Below are positions 48,517 through 61,680 of a DNA stretch of 64,000 bases, piece after piece (the first letter of the stretch is position 1; every line of letters starts with the position of its first letter). The notes beneath the pieces were generated by a model. That model saw nothing but the letters and a program-made list of their open reading frames with translations. It had not been told where the DNA came from and searched no databases. Position numbers and translations under genes: made by a program. The DNA is from Nicotiana tabacum (taxonomy: Eukaryota > Streptophyta > Magnoliopsida > Solanales > Solanaceae): assembly GCF_000715075.1 (NCBI RefSeq), contig NC_134101.1, positions 198,110,103 to 198,174,102 of the forward strand. Reading direction: 5' to 3'.

Positions 48517-49817
48517 CAAAATCAACCGACCCCTTTTAATATAACAAAATCCCTAACCCTACTCATTTCTTCCAGACCCGCCGCCCTCATATGCTCTCAT
48601 CTCTCACCCCTTTCTAACCATAGCGCCACCTATAATGGAATAAGCTATGGATTTCCTTACATTATCGGTTTTTCTTCACCGTTGTTTACTCGTCAACGAC
48701 CCCATTTAGTTGCTTCCTAACATGGCAAAACAAATCTGGCCAAGATCGAGCCAGACCTAGTTCAAAATCTTTCATGTCTTGACTATTTCCGTCTATATTC
48801 ATCTCGATACTTGTGAGTACGAATACCTTCGTATTTTAGGGTTTCAAATCTCCGGTTTAAACTAGATTTGGTTCAACTTCTGTTTTCTTTATGAATCTGG
48901 CTAATTTTTGGTTGAATCTGTTTAGATCTTCTCAGATTTGAAATGAATTCATGTTTATGGTATTTCTTCTTTAAATTTTTTAGTACTTCCACCTCGATAT
49001 CTTTTGATCTTTCCCTATTATTATTCCTAACTAATTTTGGTTTTGTCACACCCTAAAAACTATGAAACGCGACCGGCGCTCAACCGAGTAAACCCGACTG
49101 AGCAAGCCTGTTAGATTTCATTCTACCCAAACTAGTTCATGAATAAAGAGGGTATGTTATCCCATTTAATCAAATGCACTAAGCAATCTTCCATTAGCAA
49201 CTTTCATTTCATTTCCTTTAATGACTTCATTCGTAGTTTTCAAAATATTACAAGTTTACAAGTTTAATGAAAAACACCAACATTTCTGGTCTGGACTCCC
49301 AACATCAACCATTATCGACAAATAGTCTACGAAGCCTCTAAGTATAATTTAAGAGTGATAAAGGAATGCCGGAAACAAGGCTCCGCCTATACCTCAAAAT
49401 ACAATAAGAGAGTAAATAAGAGACACATGGCATGACCCTGGGATGAAGTGGGGCTCACCAAAACTGCTGGGAAGAGAATGCCGCTAACACCGATTGATGC
49501 TGCCTGCTGTGGAATCACCTGTATCATTTAACGATACAGTGCTCCCGGCAAAAGGGACGTTAGTGCCGTTGAATAGCACTAGTATGTAAAGCTAAAAGTC
49601 CTCTTTCAGAATAGAATAACCATACAAGCAAAGAAACCATTAAACAGTAAGTCAAAAATCAACAATATTCAAGCATCCAATTTGAAACATATAAGTCTTC
49701 TAGTTTACGAAAATAATACATAATTTTTTTGGCTGAGAGATCATTAGCACCGACATGAGTTATACTACCGTATTTGTTAGCACGGAGTTCGATCATGACC
49801 CGATCGGCTAGGTCGTC

Positions 49818-52007
49818 TGTCACGCCCCAAAAACCGAGGAGCGCGACTAGCGCTCAACCGAGTAAACCCGACCGAGCAAGCCTGCTAGGTTTCATTCTAC
49901 CCAAACTAATTCATGAATAAATAGGAGATGGACTCCATTAATCATACTTTGTAAGTATTTTATTAGCAACACCCACTTTATTTCCATTACCAGCTTAAAA
50001 CATAATTATCAAAATATTACAAGTTTTATAAATCTTTGCCAAATATCAATATTTCTATTCTAATTCCAATATCCGACACTACCCACAACTTGTCTACGGA
50101 GCCTCTAAACATAACTGAAGAGTAATGTAATATGAAAATACCGGTAACAAGGCTCCGGCTATACCTCGAATACAAAGTACATGATAAACAGATGAAACAG
50201 GACCCCCAAATGAAGTGGGGTCACCAAGTCATCTGAAAGGATGATGCATCACTAGCTGCAACCAACAGTGCCTGCTATAGAAATACCTACATACATTTAA
50301 AGACGTAGCGCCCTCCGGCAAAAGGGACATTAGTGCCATCGAATAGCACTAGTATGTATAACTAAACACCATCTAGTTAGAAAGAACTTTCATACAATAA
50401 TGAGGAAATCACAAGTACAACTCAAACACTTTAAATGATCACAACATTATCAAATAAAAGAATCATGCAATTTTCACATTATTTTCCCATAGCTTTTGGT
50501 TTTGGGGCATTTCATACTGTTCCACATTGTCCACATCACCACCGCTATCTTGAGAGGAGTCCGATCTCGACCCGATCGGCTAGACCGTCTCCTGAAGACA
50601 TTACCAATATTCCATTCACACTTTCCAGTTTCAATTATCAATACGTTACCACCATATGTATATATCATGGCGTCCGATCATGGGCCGATCAGCTAGGCCG
50701 CCTTACCAAGGTGTTTCCCTTTCACCATCAATTATCTCATTTCAATCTTTGTTCCCACAAATCATTTCATAGGCACTTCGGGCCATAGCTGTCACATCAT
50801 ATATTTGGAACTAGGCCACATCTCACATCATTCCCAATTTCAATGTTAGGTTTGCAACTTAAGAGAGTATGGGTATACAAGAGCAAATAAGATTGTAAGC
50901 GTAGATGAGATTGCACATAGATGGCACAACAACGCACTTCAATTTCAATTTATGGTCTAAGCATTTCAATACACGATTCATAGTCCTTGCATTTTTTTCA
51001 AATTATCAAGAATAGCACATTGATCATATTGGAATACATCTTTCACAAATATAAGTTAGCAACCCCAAATTCATGTGGAACAATAATCAATTTAACAATT
51101 CAACTTTAATCTTACTGTATTCACACAAACACCAACGAAGCTTAATTTCTAAAAGACGGGGTTTTAGCCATACATACCTTGTTTAAGCTTTCCTTAAATT
51201 ACTACACCATTCTGGAAATCCTAGCAATCCCAATCTCATAGATGAAGAACTTGTGATTGGGTTCTTTGATTCTTGATGATTGATGCAAGGTTGGATGATT
51301 GAATGTTGGGGTTCCTCCTTCTCTCTATAAAATTCTCTCAACTCCCTCTAAAATCAGTAGAAAAATGCCCCCAAATGAAGCCCCAAAGACTATATATTAA
51401 AATGGGTTCGGGTTATAAAAATAGGAAGATTAACCCTCCGAATGCGGGTCTGCGGTTGCATAATGGCCCGCAGAATGGGTATGCTGGCCGCAAATGTGTC
51501 GCAAAGCTCGGTACCCAAAACTGGACTACACTGATCCAGTTTGTAACCAGATTTGCGAACGCAAATCAAGTATGCGGAATGCATAATGGTTTTTGCGATC
51601 GCATATTTGACACAGGATCACATTTTTCCAGCCTTTGGTAATTTGACCATAACTTTATGTAGAAATGTCCAAATGACAAACGGTTTGAAGAGTTAGAAAC
51701 TAGACTCAAAGAACTTTAATTATATAGGTTATTCATCATATAAAACCTTACATATATTTAGATAAGATCGTTCAAAGTGGGGACTAGTGCAAGTACCTTT
51801 GGAATTTTAGCCTATTATGAAACGTTTTCCATTTGGCTTACACTTAGGCCTCTACTTGGACCCCAAATTACTTACCACAAGACTTGTACACTTATATACC
51901 AAATATAATTGATGCCCACCATGTTAATAGCACAAAAAAATATCATAATTAGCCTATGTGGCACCATGAAATCCTAAATTACTAGCGAAATTGTCCAGGG
52001 CCTTACA
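49818..52007 (-). mobile_element. LTR B: solo LTR of the same family as A, 2190 bp
   Basis: The minus strand starts TGTAAGGCCC (52007) and ends GGGGCGTGACA (49818). Flanks TCGTC and TCATC match in four of five bases. Its body aligns with A in several places (for example 51140-51260 with 56190-56300). The A sequence resumes at 52008, since 52030-52150 matches the B segment 50620-50710. Confidence 0.75.
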
Positions 52008-52265
52008 TCATCCCCCTTAGATACATGCACCACAATCACAATTTCCAGTTTTAAATTTTTAGTTTTTTTGATTCCCAGCATAGTATCACCATGTGTGCGG
52101 TATGGCATCCGATCACAGCCTGATAGGCTAGGCCGCCTTCCTACATATGCCGTGTGGGTTGGCTTTTCCAATTCACAAATATTACCAAGTTCATACTAAT
52201 TAAGGGGAATAACCACGATCCACCCCTACACTGGCACATGTAGTTTCTGGTGTGAGCCTTATGAC

Positions 52266-55200
52266 TGTAACGACCCGACTGGTGTTTTGCCTTTTAGAAC
52301 CCCATTCCCTTAAATAAAACTTCCCGTGCTTGCTTTAGATAATTTACGACTTGCGTAGATGGTTGATTCGAGATTTGGAAGAATTTGGAGTGAAATATTC
52401 CCATTTGATTCCTTAGGATTTTCTTAAAAGGCTAAGTTTGACTTTGATCAACATTTTGAGAAAACAGACTTGGATTTGTAATTTGACGGTCCCGGAGGGT
52501 CCTTAGGAAAATATGAGAAAACAAACTTGGATTTGTAATCGAGGTCCCTTGACCGACTAATGAATTTTTATTAGAAATTGTTAAACTGAAATTTTAAGGA
52601 TTTTAAAAAACTAATTAATGATTGATTTCATGGGTATCGGGTTCGTATGTTGGTTTCAAAGCCCGGTACAGGTACGAAATATCATTTAAGACTTACCCAC
52701 AAAATTTGGTGTCAGTCCGAGTAGTTTTAGGGCATTTTGGCTCGTTAGAAGAATATTAAGAACTTGAAGTTCATAAGTTTGATTCATTTGGTTTTAGGGG
52801 GTGATTCCTAGATTTAGCATTGTTTCGGGTGTTTCGAAGGTTTGAGTAGGCCCGTCTCGTGATTTCAGACTTGTCGGTATGTTCGGGCGGGGCCTGGGAA
52901 CCCTGAGCGTCAATCAGACGAGGCTCGAGTGAAGTTGAAATTTTTGAGAAGTACTAAAGCTACTGCTTCTGTCATAACTGCACCTGCGGCTGGTGGACCG
53001 CAGGTGCAAAACCGCAGATGCGGTCCATCTATCACAGATGCGGACCAGGGAAGGCCAGGCCAAACCGCATAAGCGGCCTCAAGACCGCAGAAGCGTCCTC
53101 AAGACCGCAGAAGCGGTCCCAGCCCTTTTAGCCCATTTCGCAGATGCGGTCCTTTCTCGCAGATGCGGGACCGCAAAAGCGGAAATCATAGAAGTAATGA
53201 GCTTCATTTAATACGGGTTCTAAGTCATTTTGACACTTTTCACTCCTCCATTGGCAATTTTGGGAGATTTTGAGAGAGGGCTTCTACTTGGCATCTTGAG
53301 GTAAGCTTATCCCACCTATTCTTAGTTTAACACTTTTGTTTTAGGTAGATTAAATACTAGGATTAAGGTAAAATCATGGGGTTTGAGCTAGACCTAGGAT
53401 TTTAATAAAACTTTGATTTTATCACAAAATTGGTTATGAAATAAATTAGAAATCATATATTATTGAACCTTAGGTTATAGAAAATAACTTCCTTCAAAAA
53501 ATTTCGGAATCCGGGCATGTGGGCCCGGGATCGGATTTTAGGAAACTTGTGTTAAGGGTTGGGAAATTGCTTAAATAGCTAGAATACGATCTTGTGAGCT
53601 TATATTGTCTAGTTCCTACCTTATTTAACTAGTTTTAGATCGTTTGGCTCCAAATTGAGGGTTTGAGCTTGTTCTTTGCATTGGAAGTATACTTTGGAGC
53701 GAGGTGAGTCTCCTTTCTAACCTTGTAAAAGGGAATTGTACCCATAGATATAATAATTGAGTAACTTGCTATTAAATGCGGGGGCTACGTACGCAGTAGG
53801 TGACAAGAGTCCGTGCGTAGATACTATTTTGTTAATTGTCGGGGTAGTCTAAGACTCGTATCATGCTATATTTGTGAGTGTCTCTATACTTTCTTGCTAA
53901 TGTGATCACTTAGGATATGCTAGAGACTTGGAAAGGAACATAAGTGAATGTATACACTTGTTGGGCACTTGTATGACTTTACTTGGAAATAAATGCGCAT
54001 TCATGTGTTTTCTTGATATAAATTGATATTTGTGGATCGGGCCGATCGCCTCGGTAGAAATAGATGCATCTATGGTTCGCGCCATTAGACCCTCTGGTAG
54101 TGCACAGTTTATTTTCTGTTGGATCGGGCCGTCAGTCTCGGCATAATGTGTGCATGTTATATTTTTGTGAAATCTTATCCATGACTTGTTCTGCTGAATA
54201 CTCGAAATGTATACAGTTAATTAAAAATTGTTAAGAACATGACTTACTACCTCTTGCTACAAACTGTTGATTATTTGTGACTACCATGCCTAGCAAGACA
54301 CTTTATTATATTATTTGACCCTAGTAAGTGTCACGTCGACCTCTCGTCTCTACTTCTTCGAGATTAGATGGGATACTTACTGGGTATATATTGTTTATGT
54401 ACTCATACTATGCTTCTGTACTTAATTGTATAGGATCTGAGGCAGGTACATCTGGCTATCAGTCTGGTGCTCCCCTGATTCATAGACCGAGACTTCCACG
54501 GTGAGCAGCTCCCTTCATGTGCTATTCAACAGCTTGAGGGGGCCTTCATTTACTTTTGCTATCTATTCTATCTCCGACAGTAGGATAGTTTTATTCTTTT
54601 ATACATTCTACTAGTTGCCCACTACTTGTGACACCAGGTCTTGGCACAAACATTAGTAGACAGTTCTTTTGGGTTGTATAATTTCTATTAAGTATTACTT
54701 AACATCACCTATTTTAATTGTTAATTAAGAAAAGTGTTATAACCATTTTTGGTAAGTAAAATAAGAATACACCAATATTTCCGCATTAGCTGACCTGACA
54801 ACTGTGTTGGGCACCATCATGATCTATTCTGAAAATGTGTTATGACAACATGGTATCATTGTTTATGTACTCATACTACGCTTTTGTACTTAAGTGTACA
54901 GGATCTGAGGCAGGTACATCTGGCTATCAGTTTGGTGCGCGCCCCTGATTCATGGACCGAGACTTCTACGGTGAGCTGCTCCCTTCCTGTGTCGTTCAAC
55001 AGCTTTATGGGGTCTTCCTTTACTTTTGTTGTCTATTCTATCCCGGACAGTAGGATAGTTTGATTCGTTTATACATTCTACTAGTCTCCCACTACTTATG
55101 GCACCAGGTCTTGGCATAAACATTAGTAAACAGTTCTTTTGGGTTGTATAATTTCTATTAAGTATTGCTTAACATCACCTGTGTTAATTGTTAATTAAGA

Positions 55201-55317
55201 AAAGTGTTATAACCGTTTTTGGTAAGTAAAATAAGAATACACCAATATTTCCACGTTGGCTGGCCTGACAACGCTGTTGGGCGCCATCACGATCTATTCT
55301 GGAAATGGGTCATGACA
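52266..55317 (+). mobile_element. Element C: collapsed LTR retrotransposon (5' LTR + primer site fragment + 3' LTR end)
   Basis: Starts TGTAACGACCCGAC and ends GGGTCATGACA, flanked by perfect ATGAC duplications (52261-52265, 55318-55322). The 5' LTR ends at 54847, and eight bases of the initiator-Met primer binding site, TGGTATCA, follow at 54851-54858. The sequence then jumps to the last 459 bases of the 3' LTR (54859-55317). The whole interior has been deleted. The two LTR ends differ at roughly 40 of 457 positions by eye. Confidence 0.85.
54391..55317 (+). repeat. Direct repeat of LTR ends in element C
   Basis: 54391-54847 and 54859-55317 are the same LTR end in two copies, about 468 bases apart. 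The words GGATCTGAGGCAGGTACATC and CACCAGGTCTTGGCA occur in both. Confidence 0.9.
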
Positions 55318-57849
55318 ATGACCCACCCCGCCTCGGTTTCGCTAATGATACTCCCAGAAATATTTTTGATTTGATTTGATATCGCACACAATTATAGTAT
55401 AAATACAATTATACAAATATAGAATAAATACAATTATTCTTACCTCAATATCTTTCACGTTTTATAGTTTTTATTAATATTCTCAATCTCTCTCGATAAC
55501 AGTATTTCTTTGGCCCTTTCACAAGACTCATTTTTTTCATGGCACGAAGTCCGCATTTAGTTTTCCACATTTTTATCTCCTTTATTTCCAAGGATCACCT
55601 ACTAATATCAATGTACTAAATATTCCGGGAATGATATAATTTTGAGTTCATTAGTGATAGAAACTTCAAACACAAGGGATTCTTCCCAAAGAGGGACATG
55701 CCAACCAACAATTGAAATACACATTGGAGTTATAAGCAAGCAATCACCTCAAGTATCCTTGAATTATTCCTTTCCCATCATGACAATTGTACAATTTCAA
55801 CATCGGAATGTGTAAGGACTCACATTACATTGAATGTATTTATAAGGCAAAGTAATATCTAGAACAACCACATGGGCATAGTTCGGGTACAAGACCTTTA
55901 GGCCATTCTATTTTTGAAGTTAGTTCATAATAGTTGGGTCAAGGCTTATTTCATAATTTGTTTCACATTTTCTCATTCGATTCATTTCCAGACATCTTTA
56001 CATTTTATCAACAAATAGGCACATTCAATCATGACATTTAGTACACATAAGAGCAACTAGGAGCATTAAGCAGATCAAATTCTTCTCATCCAATTAGTAT
56101 ACTAACCTCCACTTAAAATGTGACCCAAGTCCATACCATTTTGGTAAATAAACCACACTTAAACTTACGAAAACAATATGGAATTCACTTCCGAGAGAGA
56201 AAGTTTAGCCTACATACTTCGATTGAGCTTTCCTTAAGTCCTACTATACTCCGAGACTCTTAGCAACGTCAATCTCTCAGGAACATGACAAATCACAAAT
56301 TAGAGAGGTGATCATAGTTCTAGATCATTTGAGCATATTTTCAAACACTAAGTGTGCATTATACTTTTAAGACCTTTTAGTGAAAGATCATACCATCCCT
56401 AATCCCATCCTTAGTTCAAGACCTCACCAAATATTTTAAGAACTCATGCATGCAAGATATCCACTCCCATACTTATGGATTACCCTTCTAATAGTCCATT
56501 CTAGTTATATCTAGTAATTAAGAGCTTGGGTTATAGAACCTTACCTTTTAGGAAGAAGACCTAGGTGCCTTTCTTGACAAATCTTCAAGGTTTAAGCAAG
56601 ATCTTAGGAGAAATGTTGATGAAGAACCCCTTCTCTCTCTAGGACCCTCTCTCTCTCTAAATACATCCTAAAATATGCCTAAAATGAAGGGGTAGCATAT
56701 AATATATCGACATGGGGTCGGGTCAAAAAATTAGAAATTTGGAGCCCCGGTACAGATCTGCGGTCGCATATGCGACCGCATAACTGTTATGCGGCTTGCA
56801 AAGCGGTCGCACAATTGAAGCTCAAAATTGGGAGATTATGCGATAACTATGCGGCCAACAAACCTATTATGCGATCGCATAAATGGTTCGCATAGCTAGC
56901 CTCAAATAGGCCAAGTTTCTGCCTCACTCTACGGCCATTATGCTGTCCGCAGAGTGATTATGCGGCCGCATAATGGGCTGCAAAAACACGCCCTTCTGAA
57001 AAACATTTTCCTTAACTTTTTAATGCACAAATCAATCCAAAAAGTCCGAATAGCTTGCCGTGAAGAATTTTATAAATTTCTAACATAATCCTAGCTCGGC
57101 ACCATGAGATTCCGGGTTTTTGGGTAATATTTTATGGGGCCTTACATGTTTACCCTAGGATTAGGGTCTTGATTTCAACGGGTTTGTCTACAAATATTTA
57201 ACTTTTAAACATTTTCGCCTCTAAGTATCTATTAGGGTTTCCTTATTTATTTTTGTTTACTATATGCTTATGTACTTCTGCCTAATCTCTTATAGTTCTG
57301 ATTATTTAACCGATTATTTTGCTACTTCTACCCGTTTGCCTTAAACTCTGTTGACTCATTGTTAATTAATTTTACTTACCTAAATTAGGGTTTAAAAGTG
57401 GGCTTTCCTTAATACAGGTGTTTCCTTATTAGATTTTACCTTTTCTTACCTTATGTGTAATTATTAATTAGTGCTGCTGGTATGATTTTATGCTTTGATT
57501 TTCAGAACCAACTTCTAATTGATTTCAGAGTTAGTTCTTGCCATATTTAGCCTAGCCCTTAATTACTGTCTGATTCCATATACAATTTCCCTTAACTTAA
57601 GTAATACTAGTCTGATTTTATGGCTAATTTGTTCACGACTAACTTCGCTTGATCGATTGTCTGATTATTTCTTACCTTATTAACCTTGCTCTGATTTACT
57701 GAGGGATTCCAAGTGAGACTTCCTTAAATTACGTATCATTTATGTGATTTTGGCCCCTGAATTGAGTCATGAGTGATTGTTAATTGATTTTCATACCTTA
57801 TGTACATATGATTGGCTCATTACCTTATGTGTCCTACTCTATTGCATAC

Positions 57850-57856
57850 TATAAAT
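57850..57856 (+). promoter_or_regulatory. Candidate TATA box of LTR D
   Basis: TATAAAT about 1.84 kb into the LTR (nested parts removed), followed by a C/A-rich leader CACACACACACTCAAAC. F (39228) and E (63344) have a TATA box in the same setting. Confidence 0.55.
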
Positions 57857-60554
57857 CCCCCCATTGTTCTGGTTCTCGACAGACATCAGTTCACAATACA
57901 CACACACACTCAAACTATTCTCCTTCTTTGCTACTTGTGTTACTTGTGCTATTGTGGGTCTAGCCAAGGCTAAATAGTGAGTCTACTTGCTCTATATTCT
58001 GCACGTTTTTCCCTCAACTGGTATGTCTCTAGTTATATTTGACACCCAAACTTTATGTGTTTCATTCCTGCATTAGTTTATTGCTTATGAATTTGACATG
58101 CTCTCTTATTTACTTCTTTGTTCAAGCATGCCTAAAATTTTGCCCTGCTATATGTGCAACTAATATGTTTATACTTCACATGTTTATCTGATGCTTGAAC
58201 AGCCTGTTTGACTTATGCTTAAGCTGTGTGATCATGTTGGTTACTTATGCCTATGGTTAACCCTACTTGTGTGTCTGATTCTATCTTATGCATCTTTGCT
58301 CCATGTTTAGTTTCCTGCTATCCTGGTTAATTTGTTAAGGCTATGAAACTCTTAACTGTTCCATGTATATTATTGCCTACCTGCCTCCCTACAACCCATT
58401 CATGTACCCTCAATGGAATCTCCATGTGCTCCCAATCCCTTTTCACCCCTGTGTGCAAACATGTTTGCTAAAGTTTGAACCTTCTATGATCTATTGACTG
58501 TCTACTGAATTTGCTCTCATGTGAACTGTTTTCAAAATGTGTTCTTCTAAAAACTGATTTCATCCCTAGCATTTTTTTAAAACTGATCTATTCCAGAAAA
58601 TCTATTACTTCTAAGAAGTTATCTCCACATTGTTTTCACTAAGTCTTTTCAAGCACTCTCTCTTACTCTTAGGTTATTAAGTTCTGCCCCTCTGGTATGT
58701 GCACTGCCTAGGGATCCTTGAGATCTCTCTGAACTTTGGCATATCAGGGAAGCTCTTCCACACTACACATAATCAGTCCTTATTTGAGAAAAGATTTAGC
58801 ATGAGCATTACCTAGGATCCTTAAGGTCCTTAGGGAACTCTAACACACATAGACACTTGTTGGCCAGGGAACTTCTGAGCATTTGAGACTACATTGAAGG
58901 CCTGGTATTCCCAGGTTTATTTTTGGGCCTGCTTCAGGCTCCCTATAGTATTACTTTATATTTCCTTTGTGTAATTTATGCAATTCTAGTTTGTAATAAT
59001 TATTTGTAAATAGATACTTGGGTAACTAATAAACGGGTGGGTAGTTATGTGATACTGTGGGTAAAACTGGGTAGAAAGCATGCTATAGGCTTTATATTAT
59101 GAGAATCTGAATTAGAATCCATGTTTCTAAGATTAATATGTTCATTTGAGCCGTGTTGAACTTGTGCATTAGATATCATGTCTTTAAGGCCTTCACGCTT
59201 ACTGTTTCAGCACATTGCACGTTTAATTCCTGGATATTCGCAAGTACTGTCACATAGGCACCCTAATATTAAATAATATCAATAAAACCTATCATGCATT
59301 AGATACCATGCTCTTAGGAACTCTGTTTGCATCTGTTTGAACCACGTCTATTAAATCAATAATTGTTCATGAATGGTTATAAAACAAACTCACTCATAGG
59401 TAGCATTTCTCTAAGTACAAATTGATAAGTCGCATGTTATAACCTGTATCACTTAGATAAGTATGCATATAGGATAAAATAACTTCAAAACTGTTTCCCT
59501 GAATCGTAACTGCATATACACACTTAGGCAAGCCTTAGGCCGTTAAATAATTGTGAAAACAGTTCTATTTATGTGTGAAATTATCCGGGCTTAACAGGCT
59601 ATAAAACCAGTATGCAAACTGGTTAGGATTCTACCACTTCCCTTAAAACAAACGCTGCATGTTATGTTTTGTGATGTTCATCTAGATATCATTTTCCTAG
59701 GCTTTCTTAACTTATTCAAAATCAGTTGTTTGAGACGTGTTGTTTCTTTGCCTATGTACATGTGGAGGTAAAAATAAGCCTTAACTACTTTTCTCCTATT
59801 TGATTGTCCTATACATTCTTTGCTTGTCACCTAGCTTTTCCCTTTTAAATATTTTAGGTTGTCTAGAATTGCCCAGATTTAGAGGTCTTAGACTCTTCCG
59901 AGACCACAAGGAAGGGACGGGTAACAACACTCTTAGAGGTCGTTAATTCAACTCGCTTATATAACCACTAAGGGGAGGGTAATGGGTAGTAAAGGATATG
60001 ATGACCTGCATGCTAATGTTGCGTGTAGCCCATCTAGTTAAGGAGGATTACCGGGCATTGCACAGATTGATCCTGTAGGCTAATCAACTTAGGACTCCCC
60101 TTTCCCAATCCCTATACATGTTTAAATTTTCTAAAACTCCCCTTTCTTTACATATACATGTGTAAGCTGTCCAAACCTCTTTTACTTTCATTATTATCCG
60201 AAATTCCTTGATTATCTATGCATTTAGATGAAGGAAAATACTTTATTTGCAAATATGTGCTAAGATTGTTTCCTTGTTAAATGACTAATTCACATAGTTT
60301 ACTTTCGGCCGGGACCCACCATTATGGACTGCAAGGGGTGCCTAACACCTTCCCATCAAGGTTATTTCGAGCCCTTACCCTGATCTCTGGTAATTCAAAC
60401 TAGTCACATGAGTTAATCACTCAAGGTTCCCTAATGCACCTTAATACATTAGGTGGCGACTCTTAAAATACCCAATTCCCAAAAGGAAATGAGTTGTTCC
60501 CCCATAAATGTCGAAACTCGGACTCCGCGAGGAGAAAAAGGAAGCGCGACAATA

Positions 60555-60572
60555 TAACGACTCTGCAGGGGA
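60555..60572 (+). other. Element D primer binding site, decayed
   Basis: TAACGACTCTGCAGGGGA differs from the O primer binding site at three of 18 positions; two are GG to AA, typical of deaminated methylcytosine on the other strand. Confidence 0.65.
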
Positions 60573-61274
60573 TATTTTAAGGCTCTTACCATAACGAACT
60601 TATTTTTGTGAATTAGTCTAAGTATGCTTTATCCCGTGTACCCTTTCCCCTTTATTTGGATTTAACTACTTATTTATGGTTTTCTCATTTCCTGAAATTG
60701 ACTTGTCTCTTTGTTTTCTTTTTTCATAACTATCTCTCAATTATTTAAATACTGCATTTATCATTTTTATTTATGTATAAATACTTGTAACATGCTATTT
60801 ATTGTTGCATAAATCATGCTTAACATCATATTCCACTCATGCATAATCAATCCTATAGCAACGCTTGATGAGTGTTTGCGCTCTTCCTATATATCACCCT
60901 TTAAATTCGGAAAGGCGTATTTGCAGTAAGACTAGTTGATCAGCAGTGCGTTCGATGGTTCCGTGCCTTTCCCCCTCAAGTTGTCCACTTGAGGGTCCCA
61001 GTTTAGACCTCTATAACAGCCTTACTCCGATTAATTGTGCATGCATAATGGCCAAAAGTCCATCGGGTTTTCCATAAATCCCAACGAACGTAATCACGAT
61101 TGTGTGCATTAATTTGGAGAAATAAGTGCCAAGATGCTAATCATTACTGTATAAATAAATGAACCTGGAGGTGGAAGGGGCCTAACTATATCTTGTTTTG
61201 TAGAAAATGAGACACGAAGTCCCCAGATTCGATATGGTCGGTGTTGATACTCAATGTTTCCTCATATGTTTTTA

Positions 61275-61293
61275 ACATATATATATGTATATA

Positions 61294-61328
<35 letters not shown>
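61275..61328. repeat. AT dinucleotide microsatellite
   Basis: A run of AT/TATG repeats in LTR E; a shorter one is at 61498-61515. Confidence 0.9.
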
Positions 61329-61330
<2 letters not shown>

Positions 61331-61680
61331 TTTCGAAATAGAACATATGCATTTATAAGCATGCATAAGCATTTTTATAATTTTTCTATAATTTTTAAAA
61401 GCTCCAAATCGATTTATTCTTTCTCTTTTTATTTATAAATATTTCCAATAATTATCCTTCAAATTATTTTTGTGATGATTTAGTCATCTAAATTCTTTAT
61501 ATATATATATATATAATTTCGAAATAGAATATATGCAGTTATAAGCATGCATAAGCATTTTTATAATTTTTCTACAATTTTTAAAAGCTCCAAATCGATT
61601 TATTCCTTCTCTTTTTATTTATAAAAATTTCCAATAATTATCTTTCAAATTATTTTTGTGGTGGTTTAGTCATGTAATTT
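61331..61680. repeat. 186-bp direct duplication in LTR E
   Basis: TTTCGAAATAGAA and the following bases at 61331 recur at 61517 with few changes. Each copy follows an AT run, so slippage or exchange between the AT runs may have made it. Confidence 0.85.

Larger units (their letters stand above)
49044..57146 (-). mobile_element. LTR A: solo LTR, about 2.85 kb, interrupted by B and C
   Basis: The minus strand starts TGTAAGGCCCC (57146) and ends GGTGTGACA (49044). Pieces are 49044-49817, 52008-52265 and 55318-57146. Flanks GGTTT and TGTTT match in four of five bases, fitting an old target duplication, and the D LTR reads on across the insertion. It contains a cluster of GCGACCGCATA-type motifs at 56755-56990. 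Confidence 0.75.
47898..61241 (+). mobile_element. Element D: Tat/Ogre-type 5' LTR plus leader, interrupted
   Basis: The LTR runs 47898-49043 and 57147-60551 around element A, about 4.55 kb in all, starting TGTTGATACCC and ending GAAGCGCGACA. A decayed primer binding site (60555-60572) and about 630 bases of leader follow, then an ATG at 61207 (MRHEVPRFDMV), probably the first codons of its ORF1. LTR E begins there. The rest of D is outside the window. Confidence 0.8.

Noticed and set aside
48511..48720. A 69-residue plus-strand frame with Ser/Pro/Leu-rich content
   Set aside because: It lies in the D LTR; the matching part of LTR E has no such frame conserved.
54391..55317. Simple tandem duplication within a solo LTR
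   Set aside because: The first copy ends at a proper LTR end followed by the start of a primer binding site, so the two are the ends of a 5' and a 3' LTR.
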